A stretch of DNA of 64,000 nt from PALSA-612 sp963776735 (GTDB taxonomy: Bacteria > Actinomycetota > Thermoleophilia > Gaiellales > Gaiellaceae). Position 1 is the first letter of the stretch. Each line of letters opens with the position of its first letter. The notes beneath the pieces were generated by a model, which was given only the letters and a program-made list of their open reading frames with translations, did not search any database and had not been told where the DNA came from. The translations under genes and the position numbers were made by a program. Positions 16,232 to 24,195 of this stretch are shown piece by piece. The DNA is taken from contig CAVZNV010000016.1 in the NCBI GenBank assembly GCA_963776735.1, positions 620,001 through 684,000 on the forward strand, read 5' to 3'.

Positions 16232-17161
16232 CTAGCTCGCGCGACGGATGCGCCTGGCCCGCTTGTCCGCGTACATCTCGCGGTCGGCCGCCGCGAGGAC
16301 GTCCGCCGCCGAGCCGCCGCCGGGCTCGGCCTCGACGACGCCGACACTCGCCCCGCCGGAGAAGCCAGAGGGCCACACCCTGGCGACCGCTGCGGCGATC
16401 TTGGCCGCCACGTGCTCCGCCTGGGTTTCAGTCGTGTCCGGGAGCAGGATTGCGAACTCGTCCCCACCGATCCGCGCGACGGTGTCCGTGAAGCGGACGC
16501 CGCCTTCGAGCTCGCGCGCCACCGCGCGCAGGAGGTCATCGCCCGCCCCGTGCCCGAGCGAGTCGTTCACGGCCTTGAAGCCGTCCAGGTCGACGTAGAG
16601 CAGCGACGCGGACCTGTCCCCTCGCCGCCGTCCCTCGCCGAGCGCGCGGTCGAGCTCCTCGAGCAGCCGCTCGCGGTTCCAGACGCCCGTCAGCCCGTCT
16701 CGGCTCGCCCACTGCTTGAGCCGGTGCTCGTGGGTCTTGCGGTCGGTGATGTCCTGCGCGACGAGCATCCCCGCCACGATCGCGCCCGATCGGTCGCGCA
16801 CGGGCACGACGCGGTGCAGATGATCACGGTCGCCGTGCGGCAGCTCGAACGCCGACTCGCGCCCTTCCAGCGCCGCACGATAGGCGGGTTCGAGCACCGT
16901 CCAGGTCTCCGGCGGGAACAGCTCGCGCACGGTCCGCCCTTCCGTCTCGCGCGCGCTCAGCCCGATTGCGCGCAGTCCGCGTCCGGACGCGAACGTATGG
17001 CGCAGCCGCCGGTCGAAGAGCAGGAGCAGGCCGTTCGGAAATGCCTCCACGGCGAGCCGCGACCAGCGGTCTCGCCGTGACGGGCGACGTACCGGGAGAA
17101 TACGGCCGAGCACGAGCCCGGCCGCAAGCGCCGCCACGGCAGTGAGAACGAGCACCGTCAT
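16232..17161 (-). CDS. PAS-GGDEF diguanylate cyclase
   Basis: A 309-residue enzyme predicted to make cyclic di-GMP from two GTP. One N-terminal membrane helix anchors it. A PAS domain (about 35-140, ending in GMLVAQDITDRK) is followed by a GGDEF domain. The catalytic motif is intact (ARIGGDEFAI), and an RFTD inhibitory site lies exactly five residues upstream, so product inhibition is likely. It precedes the MgtE_N/CBS gene by 15 bases on the same strand. A TACAAG hexamer lies 7 bases before the ATG. Whether it is functionally tied to the metal genes is unknown. Confidence 0.92.
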   Translation of the reverse strand: MTVLVLTAVAALAAGLVLGRILPVRRPSRRDRWSRLAVEAFPNGLLLLFDRRLRHTFASGRGLRAIGLSARETEGRTVRELFPPETWTVLEPAYRAALEGRESAFELPHGDRDHLHRVVPVRDRSGAIVAGMLVAQDITDRKTHEHRLKQWASRDGLTGVWNRERLLEELDRALGEGRRRGDRSASLLYVDLDGFKAVNDSLGHGAGDDLLRAVARELEGGVRFTDTVARIGGDEFAILLPDTTETQAEHVAAKIAAAVARVWPSGFSGGASVGVVEAEPGGGSAADVLAAADREMYADKRARRIRRAS

Positions 17162-17231
17162 GCCTCTGCTTGTACCGGCGAAGACGGACGGGACCTCAAG
17201 TTTTCGCGTGGAATGACGATGAGAGCCCTCG

Positions 17232-17327
17232 GTGGATGGGCCAGGGGAATCCGAGCTTGTCGCGATCGCGGCAGAGCTCGAGCGCTACTGGGCAGAGCAG
17301 TGGCGGCGGGCGAAGGAGATTCTGTGA
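17232..17327 (+). CDS. Possible 31-residue protein
   Basis: The 361-base stretch between the cyclase start and position 17523 has no confident gene. It holds this GTG-started short frame encoding an amphipathic acidic helix (ELVAIAAELERYWAEQW) that looks protein-like. Its TGA overlaps a GTG at 17324 that opens a second 41-codon frame (to 17449). A third frame ending at 17466 also looks coding near its end (PDLKLIDA). It may be a small gene split by a frameshift, or chance. It faintly recalls small acyl-CoA carboxylase epsilon subunits; I do not assign a function. Confidence 0.3.
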   Translation: MDGPGESELVAIAAELERYWAEQWRRAKEIL

Positions 17328-17522
17328 TCTCCTCGAGCGACGCCTGGCCGGAACCCGTGCGCTTTCGCCGCGACCCGAGCTCCGCCTCGTCGGCCCTCCG
17401 GCGGCCACGCCCGAGCAGGAAGAGCCGAGCCGCCAGCGGCCGGATCTGAAGCTCATCGACGCCTGAGCGAAAAAGGCCGCAAAGAGCGCCCCGCCCTCTG
17501 TTGCCGTCCGGAGTCGCACGCT

Positions 17523-17762
17523 ATGGTGCGACCGTCGTCGGTGGCTAGCGGACTCACATCGCAACGCGGCGCGAGGCGCCTGCTCTGGGACTGCGAGACG
17601 GTCGGGCGCTCGCTCGACCTCGACCGGATCCCGGCCCGCCAGCGCCTCGAAGCGGAGCTCGGAGAGGACATCACCACCCTGCTCCTCGCCACTCTGCAGG
17701 AGGCCGAGCCGGCCACGCCGCACGAGGACGCCCTCCGCCGCGCCGCACACGACGCCGCATAG
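17523..17762 (+). CDS. Small hypothetical protein
   Basis: A 79-residue frame with plausible composition (RRLLWDCETVGRSLDLDRIP, then helical EDITTLLLATLQEAE). Codon third positions are strongly G/C. GTG at 17541 is an alternative start giving 73 residues. It has no recognisable domain, signal peptide or membrane segment. It ends 33 bases before the nuclease gene. Confidence 0.45.
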   Translation: MVRPSSVASGLTSQRGARRLLWDCETVGRSLDLDRIPARQRLEAELGEDITTLLLATLQEAEPATPHEDALRRAAHDAA

Positions 17763-17795
17763 ACACTTCTAGACAGGTCCGCAAAGCTCTAGGCC

Positions 17796-18320
17796 GTGAA
17801 GCTGCTGCTTCGGGTCCTGGTCTTGGGCGCCCTCGGCGTCGCGCTCGTCCCGGCGACGCTGACGGCAGCCGCGCCGACGTATCGCATCGACCACGTCGCC
17901 GACGGGGACACCGTCGACCTCACGAACGGCGCCAAGGTCCGGCTCGTCCAGATCGACACGCCGGAGGTCTACTTCACGCCCGAGTGCTACGGCCGCGAGG
18001 CGTCCGCCATCACGAAGCGCCTGCTCCCGCCCGGAACGCGCGTCCTGCTCACGACCGAGCCGGAGACGGACCGCGTCGACGAGTACGGCCGCTGGCTTCG
18101 CTACGTGATCCGGGCGAAGGACGGGCTCGACATCAACGTGCACCTCGTCGCGGTGGGTGCCGCGGCGCCGTACTTCTACCGCGGCCGCCGCGGACGCTAC
18201 GCGCGCCAGCTCGACGCGCTCGCGCGCCGCGCGCGACGGCTCCACCTCGGGCTCTGGGGCGCGTGCCCGCGGACGCCGTACCGACCTGACGACAAGGTCG
18301 ACACCGGCCCCGGACGCTGA
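17796..18320 (+). CDS. Secreted thermonuclease (SNase family)
   Basis: A 174-residue protein with an N-terminal signal peptide (LLLRVLVLGALGVALVPA, cleavage near TAAAP) and a staphylococcal-nuclease OB-fold domain. Catalytic residues are present. RLVQIDTPE holds the Arg, Asp and Glu of the Ca2+-dependent site, and DEYGRWLRYV holds the second Arg. It should hydrolyse DNA or RNA outside the cell. The GTG start directly precedes the signal peptide. A conserved pair of Cys (CYGREA and GACPRTPY) may form a disulphide. Confidence 0.9.
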   Translation: MKLLLRVLVLGALGVALVPATLTAAAPTYRIDHVADGDTVDLTNGAKVRLVQIDTPEVYFTPECYGREASAITKRLLPPGTRVLLTTEPETDRVDEYGRWLRYVIRAKDGLDINVHLVAVGAAAPYFYRGRRGRYARQLDALARRARRLHLGLWGACPRTPYRPDDKVDTGPGR

Positions 18321-18378
18321 GCACACCGCATCGCAGCGCGACTCATCAAGCTCTCATCGACGGTCCGTAGACGTAGCC

Positions 18379-18474
18379 GTTCCTCCGCTGGTCCCCTCGT
18401 CTCCCTGCGGGACCGGGCAAGAAGGCGGAGGAACCAGCGCTCCCGGCTTCCTGGCAACAGGGTGCCGGGAGCGC
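18379..18474 (+). ncRNA. Structured leader RNA upstream of the lectin-domain gene
   Basis: Two strong hairpins lie about 100-190 bases before the ATG at 18571. Hairpin 1 pairs GTTCCTCCGC (18379-18388) with GCGGAGGAAC (18425-18434) and contains an inner GGTCCC/GGGACC stem. Hairpin 2 pairs GCGCTCCCGGC (18437-18447) with GCCGGGAGCGC (18464-18474) and is capped by CCTG-GCAA-CAGG, a GNRA tetraloop. An alternative pairing, CGCTGGT (18386-18392) with ACCAGCG (18433-18439), would disrupt both. This looks like a cis-regulatory RNA or riboswitch. I could not match it to a known class. Confidence 0.5.
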
Positions 18475-18570
18475 CCTTTCACCCGGTCGGCGCACCCCAC
18501 CCGAGGGTTCCGAGGCTGCGATCACTCGGCCGAGGCTGTCGCGGGACTCCGGAACGCCGACGCCGAGGAC

Positions 18571-19671
18571 ATGAGCGCGAGGCATCGCGGGTTTCGCAGG
18601 CCGGGTTCGGCTGGCACATGCGCGTTGTTCGCGCTCGTCGTTGCCGCGCTCCTCGCTGCGACGGCACACGCAGACTCGCCGGCGATCAGCTATCCGGACT
18701 TCTCGAGCGTCGCGGGACTGACGCTGAACGGCAACGCTGCGCAGGCGGGCGCGTCGCTCCGCCTCACGGCCGCGACGCCGCTCCAGCACGGGAGCGCGTG
18801 GGCGCAGACGAAGCTCGACACGACGCAGTCGTTCGAGTCGTCCTTCCGCGCGGACGTCCACGGCGGCTCGACTCCGCCCGCCGACGGGATGACCTTCGCA
18901 GTCCAGTCGCAGGGCCTGTCGGCGCTCGGTGACAACGGCGGCGGGCACGGGTACGGGAGCTTCGTCGGTGCGGCGATCACGCCTAGCGTCGCGGTCGACG
19001 TCTCCGTCTACCCGAACTCGAACCAGGGTCTGGCGGAGCAGTTCTCGATCGTCCGGAACGGCAACCTCTTCGCCCCGCTGGCGACGGCCACGAGCCCGGC
19101 TGTCCTCTACGGCCAGCCGTTCCAGGCCTGGGTGGACTACGACGCGAAGGCGCACTCGCTGCAGGTCTTCGTGAGCCAGTCGTCGACGAAGCCCGCCACC
19201 CCGCTGGTCTCGGCCCCGGTCGACCTGACCGCGACGGTCGGCTCGTCGGCCTACGCCGGGTTCACCGCGGGCACGGGCGGCCTCGATGCCGACTTCGACC
19301 TCCTCGGCTGGACCGTGCAGAGCCTCTCGGACACGACTCCGCCGACCGTGAGCTGTTCGGCGGCACCCGCCGTCCTCTGGCCGCCGAACAACAAGCTCGT
19401 CGCGATCACGACACAGGTCACGGTGAGCGACTCTGGCTCGGGCGCGGCAGGCTTCACGCTCCTCTCGGTCACGTCGAACGAAGGCAGCATCGCCTCCGAG
19501 AGCGCCGGCTGGACGCTCGGCTCACCCGACACGAGCGGCTCGCTCCAGGCGGCGCGGAACGGCTCCGGAGCCGGCCGGGTCTACACGCTCACGTACCAGG
19601 GAGCAGACAAGGCGGGCAGCACGGCGACCTGCTCGACGACCGTGACCGTTCCGCACGACCAGGGCTCCTGA
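18571..19671 (+). CDS. Secreted L-type lectin-domain protein
   Basis: A 366-residue exported protein. The signal peptide (ALFALVVAALLAATAHA) is followed by a legume/L-type-lectin-like beta-sandwich of about 215 residues. Typical segments are SFESSFRADVHG, ADGMTFAVQSQG, VAVDVSVYPN and FQAWVDYDAKAHSLQVFV. A second, Ig-like domain (SDTTPPTVSCSAAPAVLWPPNNKLVAI) with two Cys pairs follows. It probably binds carbohydrate at the cell surface or in the medium. ATG 18571 has a GAGG 7 bases upstream; the long leader before it is structured. The open frame further upstream is non-coding. Confidence 0.8.
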   Translation: MSARHRGFRRPGSAGTCALFALVVAALLAATAHADSPAISYPDFSSVAGLTLNGNAAQAGASLRLTAATPLQHGSAWAQTKLDTTQSFESSFRADVHGGSTPPADGMTFAVQSQGLSALGDNGGGHGYGSFVGAAITPSVAVDVSVYPNSNQGLAEQFSIVRNGNLFAPLATATSPAVLYGQPFQAWVDYDAKAHSLQVFVSQSSTKPATPLVSAPVDLTATVGSSAYAGFTAGTGGLDADFDLLGWTVQSLSDTTPPTVSCSAAPAVLWPPNNKLVAITTQVTVSDSGSGAAGFTLLSVTSNEGSIASESAGWTLGSPDTSGSLQAARNGSGAGRVYTLTYQGADKAGSTATCSTTVTVPHDQGS

Positions 19672-19679
19672 AGAACGCC

Positions 19680-19701
19680 GAGGCCCGCCGGAGCGGGCCT
19701 C
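19680..19701. terminator. Bidirectional terminator hairpin
   Basis: GAGGCCCGC and GCGGGCCTC form a perfect 9-base stem with a CGGA tetraloop. It sits between two convergent genes (stops at 19671 and 19736) and could end both transcripts. No long T-run follows on either strand. Confidence 0.65.
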
Positions 19702-19735
19702 GTTGTCGACACGCAGGGTGTGCGCGCCTTGCGTG

Positions 19736-20056
19736 TTACTTGACGACGAGCACCAGGTGGTTGTCGTCCTTGGCCTGGCCGACCATCGTGATGTGGTACG
19801 TGCCCTTGGCGGACAGGGTCACGGTCTTGCCGACCTTGTCGAGCTTGGTGCCGCCCGGGCCGACGAACCTGAGCGTCGCCTCGTCGAAGTTCTGGATCAT
19901 GACCGCGCCGTGCGAGACGTAGTGGGTCGACATCTTGCCGTTGACCGAGAACCAGTGGCAGCCCGGGTCCTTCATCACGATCGGGACGACATGTGCCGCC
20001 GAGGCCGGGACTGCGAAGACGAGAGCGAAGAGACCGGTGACGAGAAGCTTGCGCAC
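19736..20056 (-). CDS. Small secreted protein of unknown function
   Basis: A 106-residue exported protein. GTG 20056 is chosen because a strong ribosome-binding site (GGAGG) lies about 6 bases before it and a clean signal peptide follows (KLLVTGLFALVFAVPASAA). The mature part of about 85 residues appears all-beta (VVPIVMKDPGCHWFSVNGK, ATLRFVGPGGTKL, GTYHITMVGQ) with one Cys and several His. A cupredoxin-like fold is possible but the full copper ligand set is not evident. It is a single-gene unit. Confidence 0.75.
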   Translation of the reverse strand: MRKLLVTGLFALVFAVPASAAHVVPIVMKDPGCHWFSVNGKMSTHYVSHGAVMIQNFDEATLRFVGPGGTKLDKVGKTVTLSAKGTYHITMVGQAKDDNHLVLVVK

Positions 20057-20191
20057 GATGCACCTCCGTGTCGACGTTGCGTTGATAGGCGCATTGAACG
20101 GACGATTCGCGAGTGCCGCCGCAGCCAAAACCACCTGTCTTCGATCGGTGCGCGCGCTGAAGTTTCGTCAGTAGAACGCCGCATGCTCGTC

Positions 20192-20197
20192 TAGCGT
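20192..20197 (+). promoter_or_regulatory. Leaderless -10 element of the MFS gene
   Basis: TAGCGT ends 6 bases before the GTG start at 20204. No ribosome-binding site lies upstream, which supports both the start choice and leaderless translation. Confidence 0.55.
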
Positions 20198-20203
20198 CAG
20201 TGC

Positions 20204-21430
20204 GTGGACTCGCAGCCGCTCCGCCGCAACCGGGACTTCCTGCTGCTCCAGAGCGGGCAGCTTCTGTCCAGCGCAGGCACGGCGTCGACCGGGATCGCGT
20301 ACTCGCTGCTCGTACTGGCCGTGACGCACTCGGCTGCGAAGACGGGGGTCGTCGCGTTCGCACGGCTGCTGCCGATGGCCCTGCTGGCGCTGCCTGCGGG
20401 GCTGGCCGCCGACCGCTGGAACCGCCGGCGGCTGATGATCGCCTCCGACGTCGTCCGCGCGGCAGCCGTCGGCACGCTTGCCCTCGCGATCGTCCTGGAC
20501 GCGGTGCCGTTCTGGACGATCGTGCTCGTCGCCGTCATCGAGGGGGTCGGCACGGCGTTCTTCGCGTCCGCACAGACAGGAGCGCTCAGGTCAGTCGTGC
20601 CGATGACGCAGATGCCGGCGGCGATCTCCGCTCAGACAGGACGCCGCGCGGCCGTGATGGTCGCCGGCCCGCCGCTCGGCGGAGCCCTGTTCCAGGTTGC
20701 CCGGTCGCTGCCGTTCCTCGGCGACGCCGTCTCCTATGCGTTCTCGACCGGGTCGCTGCTCGCGATGCGGACGCCGTTTCAGGAGGAGCGCGAGCCGGAT
20801 ACGGACTCGCTGCGGTCGAGGCTGAGCGCCGGCATGCGCTTCCTGTGGAGCCGGCCGTTCCTGCGCATCTGCGCCTGCCTGTTCGGACTGGCCAGCTTCA
20901 TCGGCCAGGGGCTTCTCCTCGCCGTCGTCATCCTCGGCGCGCAGGACGGACTGAGCGGGGGCCAGATCGGCCTGCTCGCCGCGTCGTTCGGCGCCGCCGT
21001 GTTCCTCGGCTCGCTGCTCTCACCGTTCGTGCGACGGCGCCTCCCGATCCGGGCAGTGCTCGTGCTCGAGCTCTGGACGTGGCCGATCTGCGGCATCTAC
21101 CTGATCTGGCCGAGCGTCTACGTCCTCGTTGCGGGCATGATCCCGACGGCGCTTGCGATCCCGTCGACGGACTCCGTCGTCCACGGCTACCGGATCGCGA
21201 TGACGCCCGACCGGCTGCTCGGCCGGTCGGAGGCGGTGTGGACGTCGATCGTGCTCGCCATCACTCCGCTGGGCTCGCTCGTCGCCGGCTTCCTCCTGCA
21301 CGCCGTCTCGGGGCGCGAGACGGTCGCGGTGTTCGCGGGACTCGCGCTCGTGCTGGCGCTGTGGGGGACGCTGAGCCCGTCGATCCGCGCTGCTCCGAGG
21401 CTCGACGAGCTCAGCCGGTCAGCTAGGTAG
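20204..21430 (+). CDS. MFS transporter, DHA3-type drug efflux-like
   Basis: A 408-residue, twelve-helix major facilitator protein. The loop 2-3 motif reads GLAADRWNRRRLMIASD (a motif A variant), and the fold matches the DHA3 group of MefA-like macrolide or enterobactin exporters. It starts with FLLLQSGQLLSSAGTA, common at the start of this group. It lies alone on the plus strand between two minus-strand genes. Its last 8 bases overlap the convergent DUF5666 gene. The substrate is unknown. Confidence 0.88.
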   Translation: MDSQPLRRNRDFLLLQSGQLLSSAGTASTGIAYSLLVLAVTHSAAKTGVVAFARLLPMALLALPAGLAADRWNRRRLMIASDVVRAAAVGTLALAIVLDAVPFWTIVLVAVIEGVGTAFFASAQTGALRSVVPMTQMPAAISAQTGRRAAVMVAGPPLGGALFQVARSLPFLGDAVSYAFSTGSLLAMRTPFQEEREPDTDSLRSRLSAGMRFLWSRPFLRICACLFGLASFIGQGLLLAVVILGAQDGLSGGQIGLLAASFGAAVFLGSLLSPFVRRRLPIRAVLVLELWTWPICGIYLIWPSVYVLVAGMIPTALAIPSTDSVVHGYRIAMTPDRLLGRSEAVWTSIVLAITPLGSLVAGFLLHAVSGRETVAVFAGLALVLALWGTLSPSIRAAPRLDELSRSAR

Positions 21431-22025
21431 GCGAGCCGGTCGTCGGCGCGGTTCCGGACGTCGGCGGCGTCCCTCCGGGCGGCCCGAAGCCCGGATCGGT
21501 CGCGGACGTGCCCGCGAACAGCCGCTCGACCATCATCTGGCCGGACGAAGACGGGTAGACGTGCACGAACACCGCGTCGCCGACCTTGACGGCCGAGAGC
21601 GTCGCCTGCTGTCCGTTGCGGACGATCTCGGTCGTGGCGTTGACGACGTAGGTCGCGGTGCCGCTGCTCGACTTGACGGTGATCGAACTGCCCGTCTTCG
21701 CCGTCACGGTTCCCTGGATGTGCTGCTCGCCGGCGACGCCTCCGCCGCCGGGCGGACCGCCCTGGACGCCCTGCGTGCCACCGCCGATCGCGCCGTTCCG
21801 AGTGCCCGTCGCACTCGCGTTCGAGCCCGAGCTCGACCCGGACTTGTGCACGGCGGCAAAGACGGCGCCTCCTCCGACGAGCAGTCCGGCGGCGACGAGG
21901 GCGGCGGTCTTCGCGGCTTTGCGGTAGCCGGTCGGCCGGCGTGGCGGCTCGGTTGGCTCGGGCTGTGTCGCGGGAGGCGGGGGCTCCCAGACGTCCTCGG
22001 GGGTCGGCGTGTTCTCTGTGTCCAT
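21423..22025 (-). CDS. Membrane-anchored DUF5666 protein
   Basis: A 200-residue protein. A Pro-rich cytosolic N-terminus (EPPPPATQPEPTEPP) precedes one membrane helix (ALVAAGLLVGGGAVFAAV), a Gly/Ser-rich linker, and an extracytoplasmic beta-domain of about 65 residues (HIQGTVTAKTGSSITVKSSS, VKVGDAVFVHVYPS) of the DUF5666 type. A Pro/Thr/Gly-rich tail follows. The ATG has a clear AAAGGAG six bases upstream. The function of DUF5666 is not known. Confidence 0.8.
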   Translation of the reverse strand: MDTENTPTPEDVWEPPPPATQPEPTEPPRRPTGYRKAAKTAALVAAGLLVGGGAVFAAVHKSGSSSGSNASATGTRNGAIGGGTQGVQGGPPGGGGVAGEQHIQGTVTAKTGSSITVKSSSGTATYVVNATTEIVRNGQQATLSAVKVGDAVFVHVYPSSSGQMMVERLFAGTSATDPGFGPPGGTPPTSGTAPTTGSPT

Positions 22026-22135
22026 GGGTCGCTCCTTTGCGTTCGGGTGATCGGCAGAGCGTCTCCCGCCGGGCTTCGAAGCAGCCGGGAGATTCCTGGG
22101 ACCGGGCTGTGAGACCGAGCTACTGTCTGCGCTCG

Positions 22136-22348
22136 ATGCGTGTGCTCCTCGGGCTGGTCGCGGTGCTGACTGCGGCTGCCTGCGCCGGGCTCGCGTCGGC
22201 CCGCGCGGGCGAGTCGGGCACCGTGAGCCAGTTCGCGCCCCGCTCGTCGACGACGTGGTGGGCAGTCGTCGACGACAACACGCTCGTCCCGCGCCTCGAT
22301 CCCGTCTACCGCACCCTCGACGGCGGCAGGACGTGGACGCGCTTCTGA
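22136..22348 (+). CDS. Short secreted protein with one BNR/YCF48-like repeat
   Basis: A 70-residue product. The signal peptide (LLGLVAVLTAAACAGLASA, possibly a lipobox at AAC) is followed by about 45 residues ending in the BNR-type repeat YRTLDGGRTWTRF. Proteins with this motif are normally multi-bladed propellers of 300 residues or more, so this could be a remnant or a deliberately tiny relative. A TACTGT hexamer lies 9 bases upstream. No further repeats are visible downstream in any plus-strand frame before 22466. Confidence 0.5.
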   Translation: MRVLLGLVAVLTAAACAGLASARAGESGTVSQFAPRSSTTWWAVVDDNTLVPRLDPVYRTLDGGRTWTRF

Positions 22349-22465
22349 CCGACGTCGAGGAATCGCTCCTGATGCGCTCGCCCCGCAGGCACGCCCGCCG
22401 TGCCGGTGATCGCGAGACTGACACTGCTGATGCTCGCGGGCTTGTGCCCGGGCCGGGCGCGTGTT

Positions 22466-22700
22466 TCAGTTGTCAGCCGGCGGGTCGGCGGCGAGGAGCT
22501 CCCGCGCATCCTCGAGGTCCGACGGATGGACGAGGATCTCCGCGAGGACCGGCCTCCGTGAACTCCTCGAGGGAGGAGTCGATCGCCTCCGTGTCGCGGT
22601 AGCCGCACTCGATTCCGGCCGACCGAAGCAGCCCGCAGACGATGTCGGCCTCGGGCCCACTCGCCACGACAGTGACGACGACCTGTTCCTCCGATTCCAC
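22466..22700 (-). pseudogene. DUF2007-like small protein, frameshifted
   Basis: From GTG 22700 the first frame encodes EQVVVTVVASGPEADIVCGL and LRSAGIECGYRD, the front of a DUF2007 (putative signal-transducing) domain. Near 22545-22555 coding sense moves to another frame ending in AEILVHPSDLEDARELLAAD, the typical end of the same domain (VLVP.ED.E.ARELLA). One missing base, or two extra ones, would restore a roughly 78-residue protein. It could be a pseudogene or a sequence error. DUF2007 proteins are small and cytosolic, with no established role. Confidence 0.65.
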
Positions 22701-22807
22701 ACGAGGAGCGTACTCCAGCGGTCGGCCCGGGGTGTTCCACGGGCGGCGTCACGCGCGGTCGATGCGACCCTTGCGATGATGACCAGTAACGAACCAGGGA
22801 GGATGAG

Positions 22808-24007
22808 ATGGCTGCCACCGGTGAGACGTCAGCAACCGCCGTTCGGCCGTTCACCGTCGAGTTCTCGCAGGCGGAGATCGACGAGTTGCGTCGGCGCATC
22901 ACTGCGGGCCGGCTACCGAACGGCGAGCTCGTCGACGATCGTTCGCAAGGGGTGCAGCTCGCGACGACGCAGGCGCTCGCTCGCTACTGGGCGACCGCGT
23001 ACGACTGGCGCCGCTGCGAGGCGAAGCTGAACGCGCTGCCTCAGTTCAGCACCGAGATCGACGGTGTGGAGATCCATTTCATCCACGTCCGGTCACAGCA
23101 CGAGGACGCCTTGCCGTTGATCATGACCCACGGCTGGCCCGGCTCCGTCATCGAGCTGCTCGAGACGGTCGGCCCGCTCACCGACCCGACCGCACACGGC
23201 GGCGACGCCGAGGACGCGTTCCATCTGGTCCTGCCGTCCTTGCCCGGTTACGGCCTATCGGCTAAGCCGGCGGAGATCGGCTGGGACCTGGGCCGGACTG
23301 CCCGTGCCTGGGCCGAGCTCATGCGCCGGCTCGGCTACACCCGCTATGTCGCCCAGGGCGGCGACGTCGGGGCGGGCGTCACCGACGCGATGAGCCGCCA
23401 GGCGCCCGAAGGCCTGATCGGCGTCCACACGAACCTGCTCGTGCCCGCCCTCGGCGGAGCCGTGCCGTCGGAGACCGACGAGGAGCGCGCCGCGGCGGCG
23501 CAGATCGCGACCTTCAACCGGTCCGGGAACGGCTACTTCGTCGAGATGGCCACACGTCCGCAGACGATCGGATATGCCCTGCTCGACTCGCCCGTCGCGC
23601 TTGCGGCCTGGATGGTCGACCACGACACGGACGCCTACTACAAGATCGCAAGCGCGTTCGTCGACGAGAAGCCCTCGGGGAACCTCACTCGCGACCACAT
23701 CCTCGACAACATCACCCTGTACTGGCTCACGGGCACGGGTGCCTCGGCGGCCCGCTCGTACTGGGAGGCCTACGGTCCGGACGCCCCGGCCGCGGGCAAC
23801 GACCCTCTGCCGGCGTCGTCGCTCCCGTTCGCCTTCACCACGTTTCCAGGCGAGATCTGGAAGACGCCGCGCAGTTGGGTCGACGCTTCGTACCCGAACG
23901 TCGTCTACTTCAACCAGGTCGACAAGGGCGGACACTTCGCCGCCTGGGAGGAACCCGAGCTGTTCTCGTCCGAGCTGCGAGCTGCATTCAGGTCGCTGCG
24001 AACTTGA
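22808..24007 (+). CDS. Epoxide hydrolase (EHN plus alpha/beta hydrolase)
   Basis: A 399-residue protein. The N-terminal EHN domain (FTVEFSQAEIDELRRRI, with RYWATAYDWRRCEAKLNALP) is followed by an alpha/beta-hydrolase fold with oxyanion motif HGWPGS, nucleophile Asp in QGGDVGAGV, and catalytic His in GGHFAAWEEPE. It should open epoxides to diols by a covalent Asp intermediate. A strong AGGGAGG ribosome-binding site precedes the ATG. It is a monocistronic gene followed by the oppositely oriented tRNA gene; no pathway partner is adjacent. Confidence 0.9.
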   Translation: MAATGETSATAVRPFTVEFSQAEIDELRRRITAGRLPNGELVDDRSQGVQLATTQALARYWATAYDWRRCEAKLNALPQFSTEIDGVEIHFIHVRSQHEDALPLIMTHGWPGSVIELLETVGPLTDPTAHGGDAEDAFHLVLPSLPGYGLSAKPAEIGWDLGRTARAWAELMRRLGYTRYVAQGGDVGAGVTDAMSRQAPEGLIGVHTNLLVPALGGAVPSETDEERAAAAQIATFNRSGNGYFVEMATRPQTIGYALLDSPVALAAWMVDHDTDAYYKIASAFVDEKPSGNLTRDHILDNITLYWLTGTGASAARSYWEAYGPDAPAAGNDPLPASSLPFAFTTFPGEIWKTPRSWVDASYPNVVYFNQVDKGGHFAAWEEPELFSSELRAAFRSLRT

Positions 24008-24069
24008 TCACTCACCGCCGTGGCCCCGTGCAGAACCGCGACTCGGCTCTGCGTCTACTCCTGAGGGGA

Positions 24070-24142
24070 TGGGCCGTGAAGGATTCGAACCTTCGACCTT
24101 GGGATTAAGAGTCCCCTGCTCTACCAGCTGAGCTAACGGCCC
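24070..24142 (-). tRNA. tRNA-Lys (anticodon CTT)
   Basis: A complete 73-base cloverleaf. The acceptor arm pairs GGGCCGT with ACGGCCC, the D-arm is GCTC/GAGC, and the T-arm pairs GAAGG with CCTTC around TTCGAAT. The anticodon loop is CTCTTAA with CTT at 24107-24109, reading AAG. The anticodon stem GGGGA/TCCCA has four good pairs and a terminal G-A mismatch. CCA is not encoded. Confidence 0.96.
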
Positions 24143-24181
24143 GCGGGCCGACCAGTGTAGCCCGTCGGCCTCGGTCCTCTC

Positions 24182-24187
24182 TAGGCT
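24182..24187 (+). promoter_or_regulatory. Leaderless -10 element of the UDP-sugar operon
   Basis: TAGGCT ends 8 bases before the GTG at 24196. It would drive the four coupled nucleotide-sugar genes 24196-28070 as one message. Confidence 0.55.
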
Positions 24188-24195
24188 GGAGCGTC

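Noticed and set aside
18330..18570. c-di-AMP (ydaO) or SAM riboswitch upstream of the lectin gene
   Set aside because: The stem sizes are suggestive, and GGCAAC occurs, but the conserved core strings of those classes are absent; it is left as an unclassified leader.
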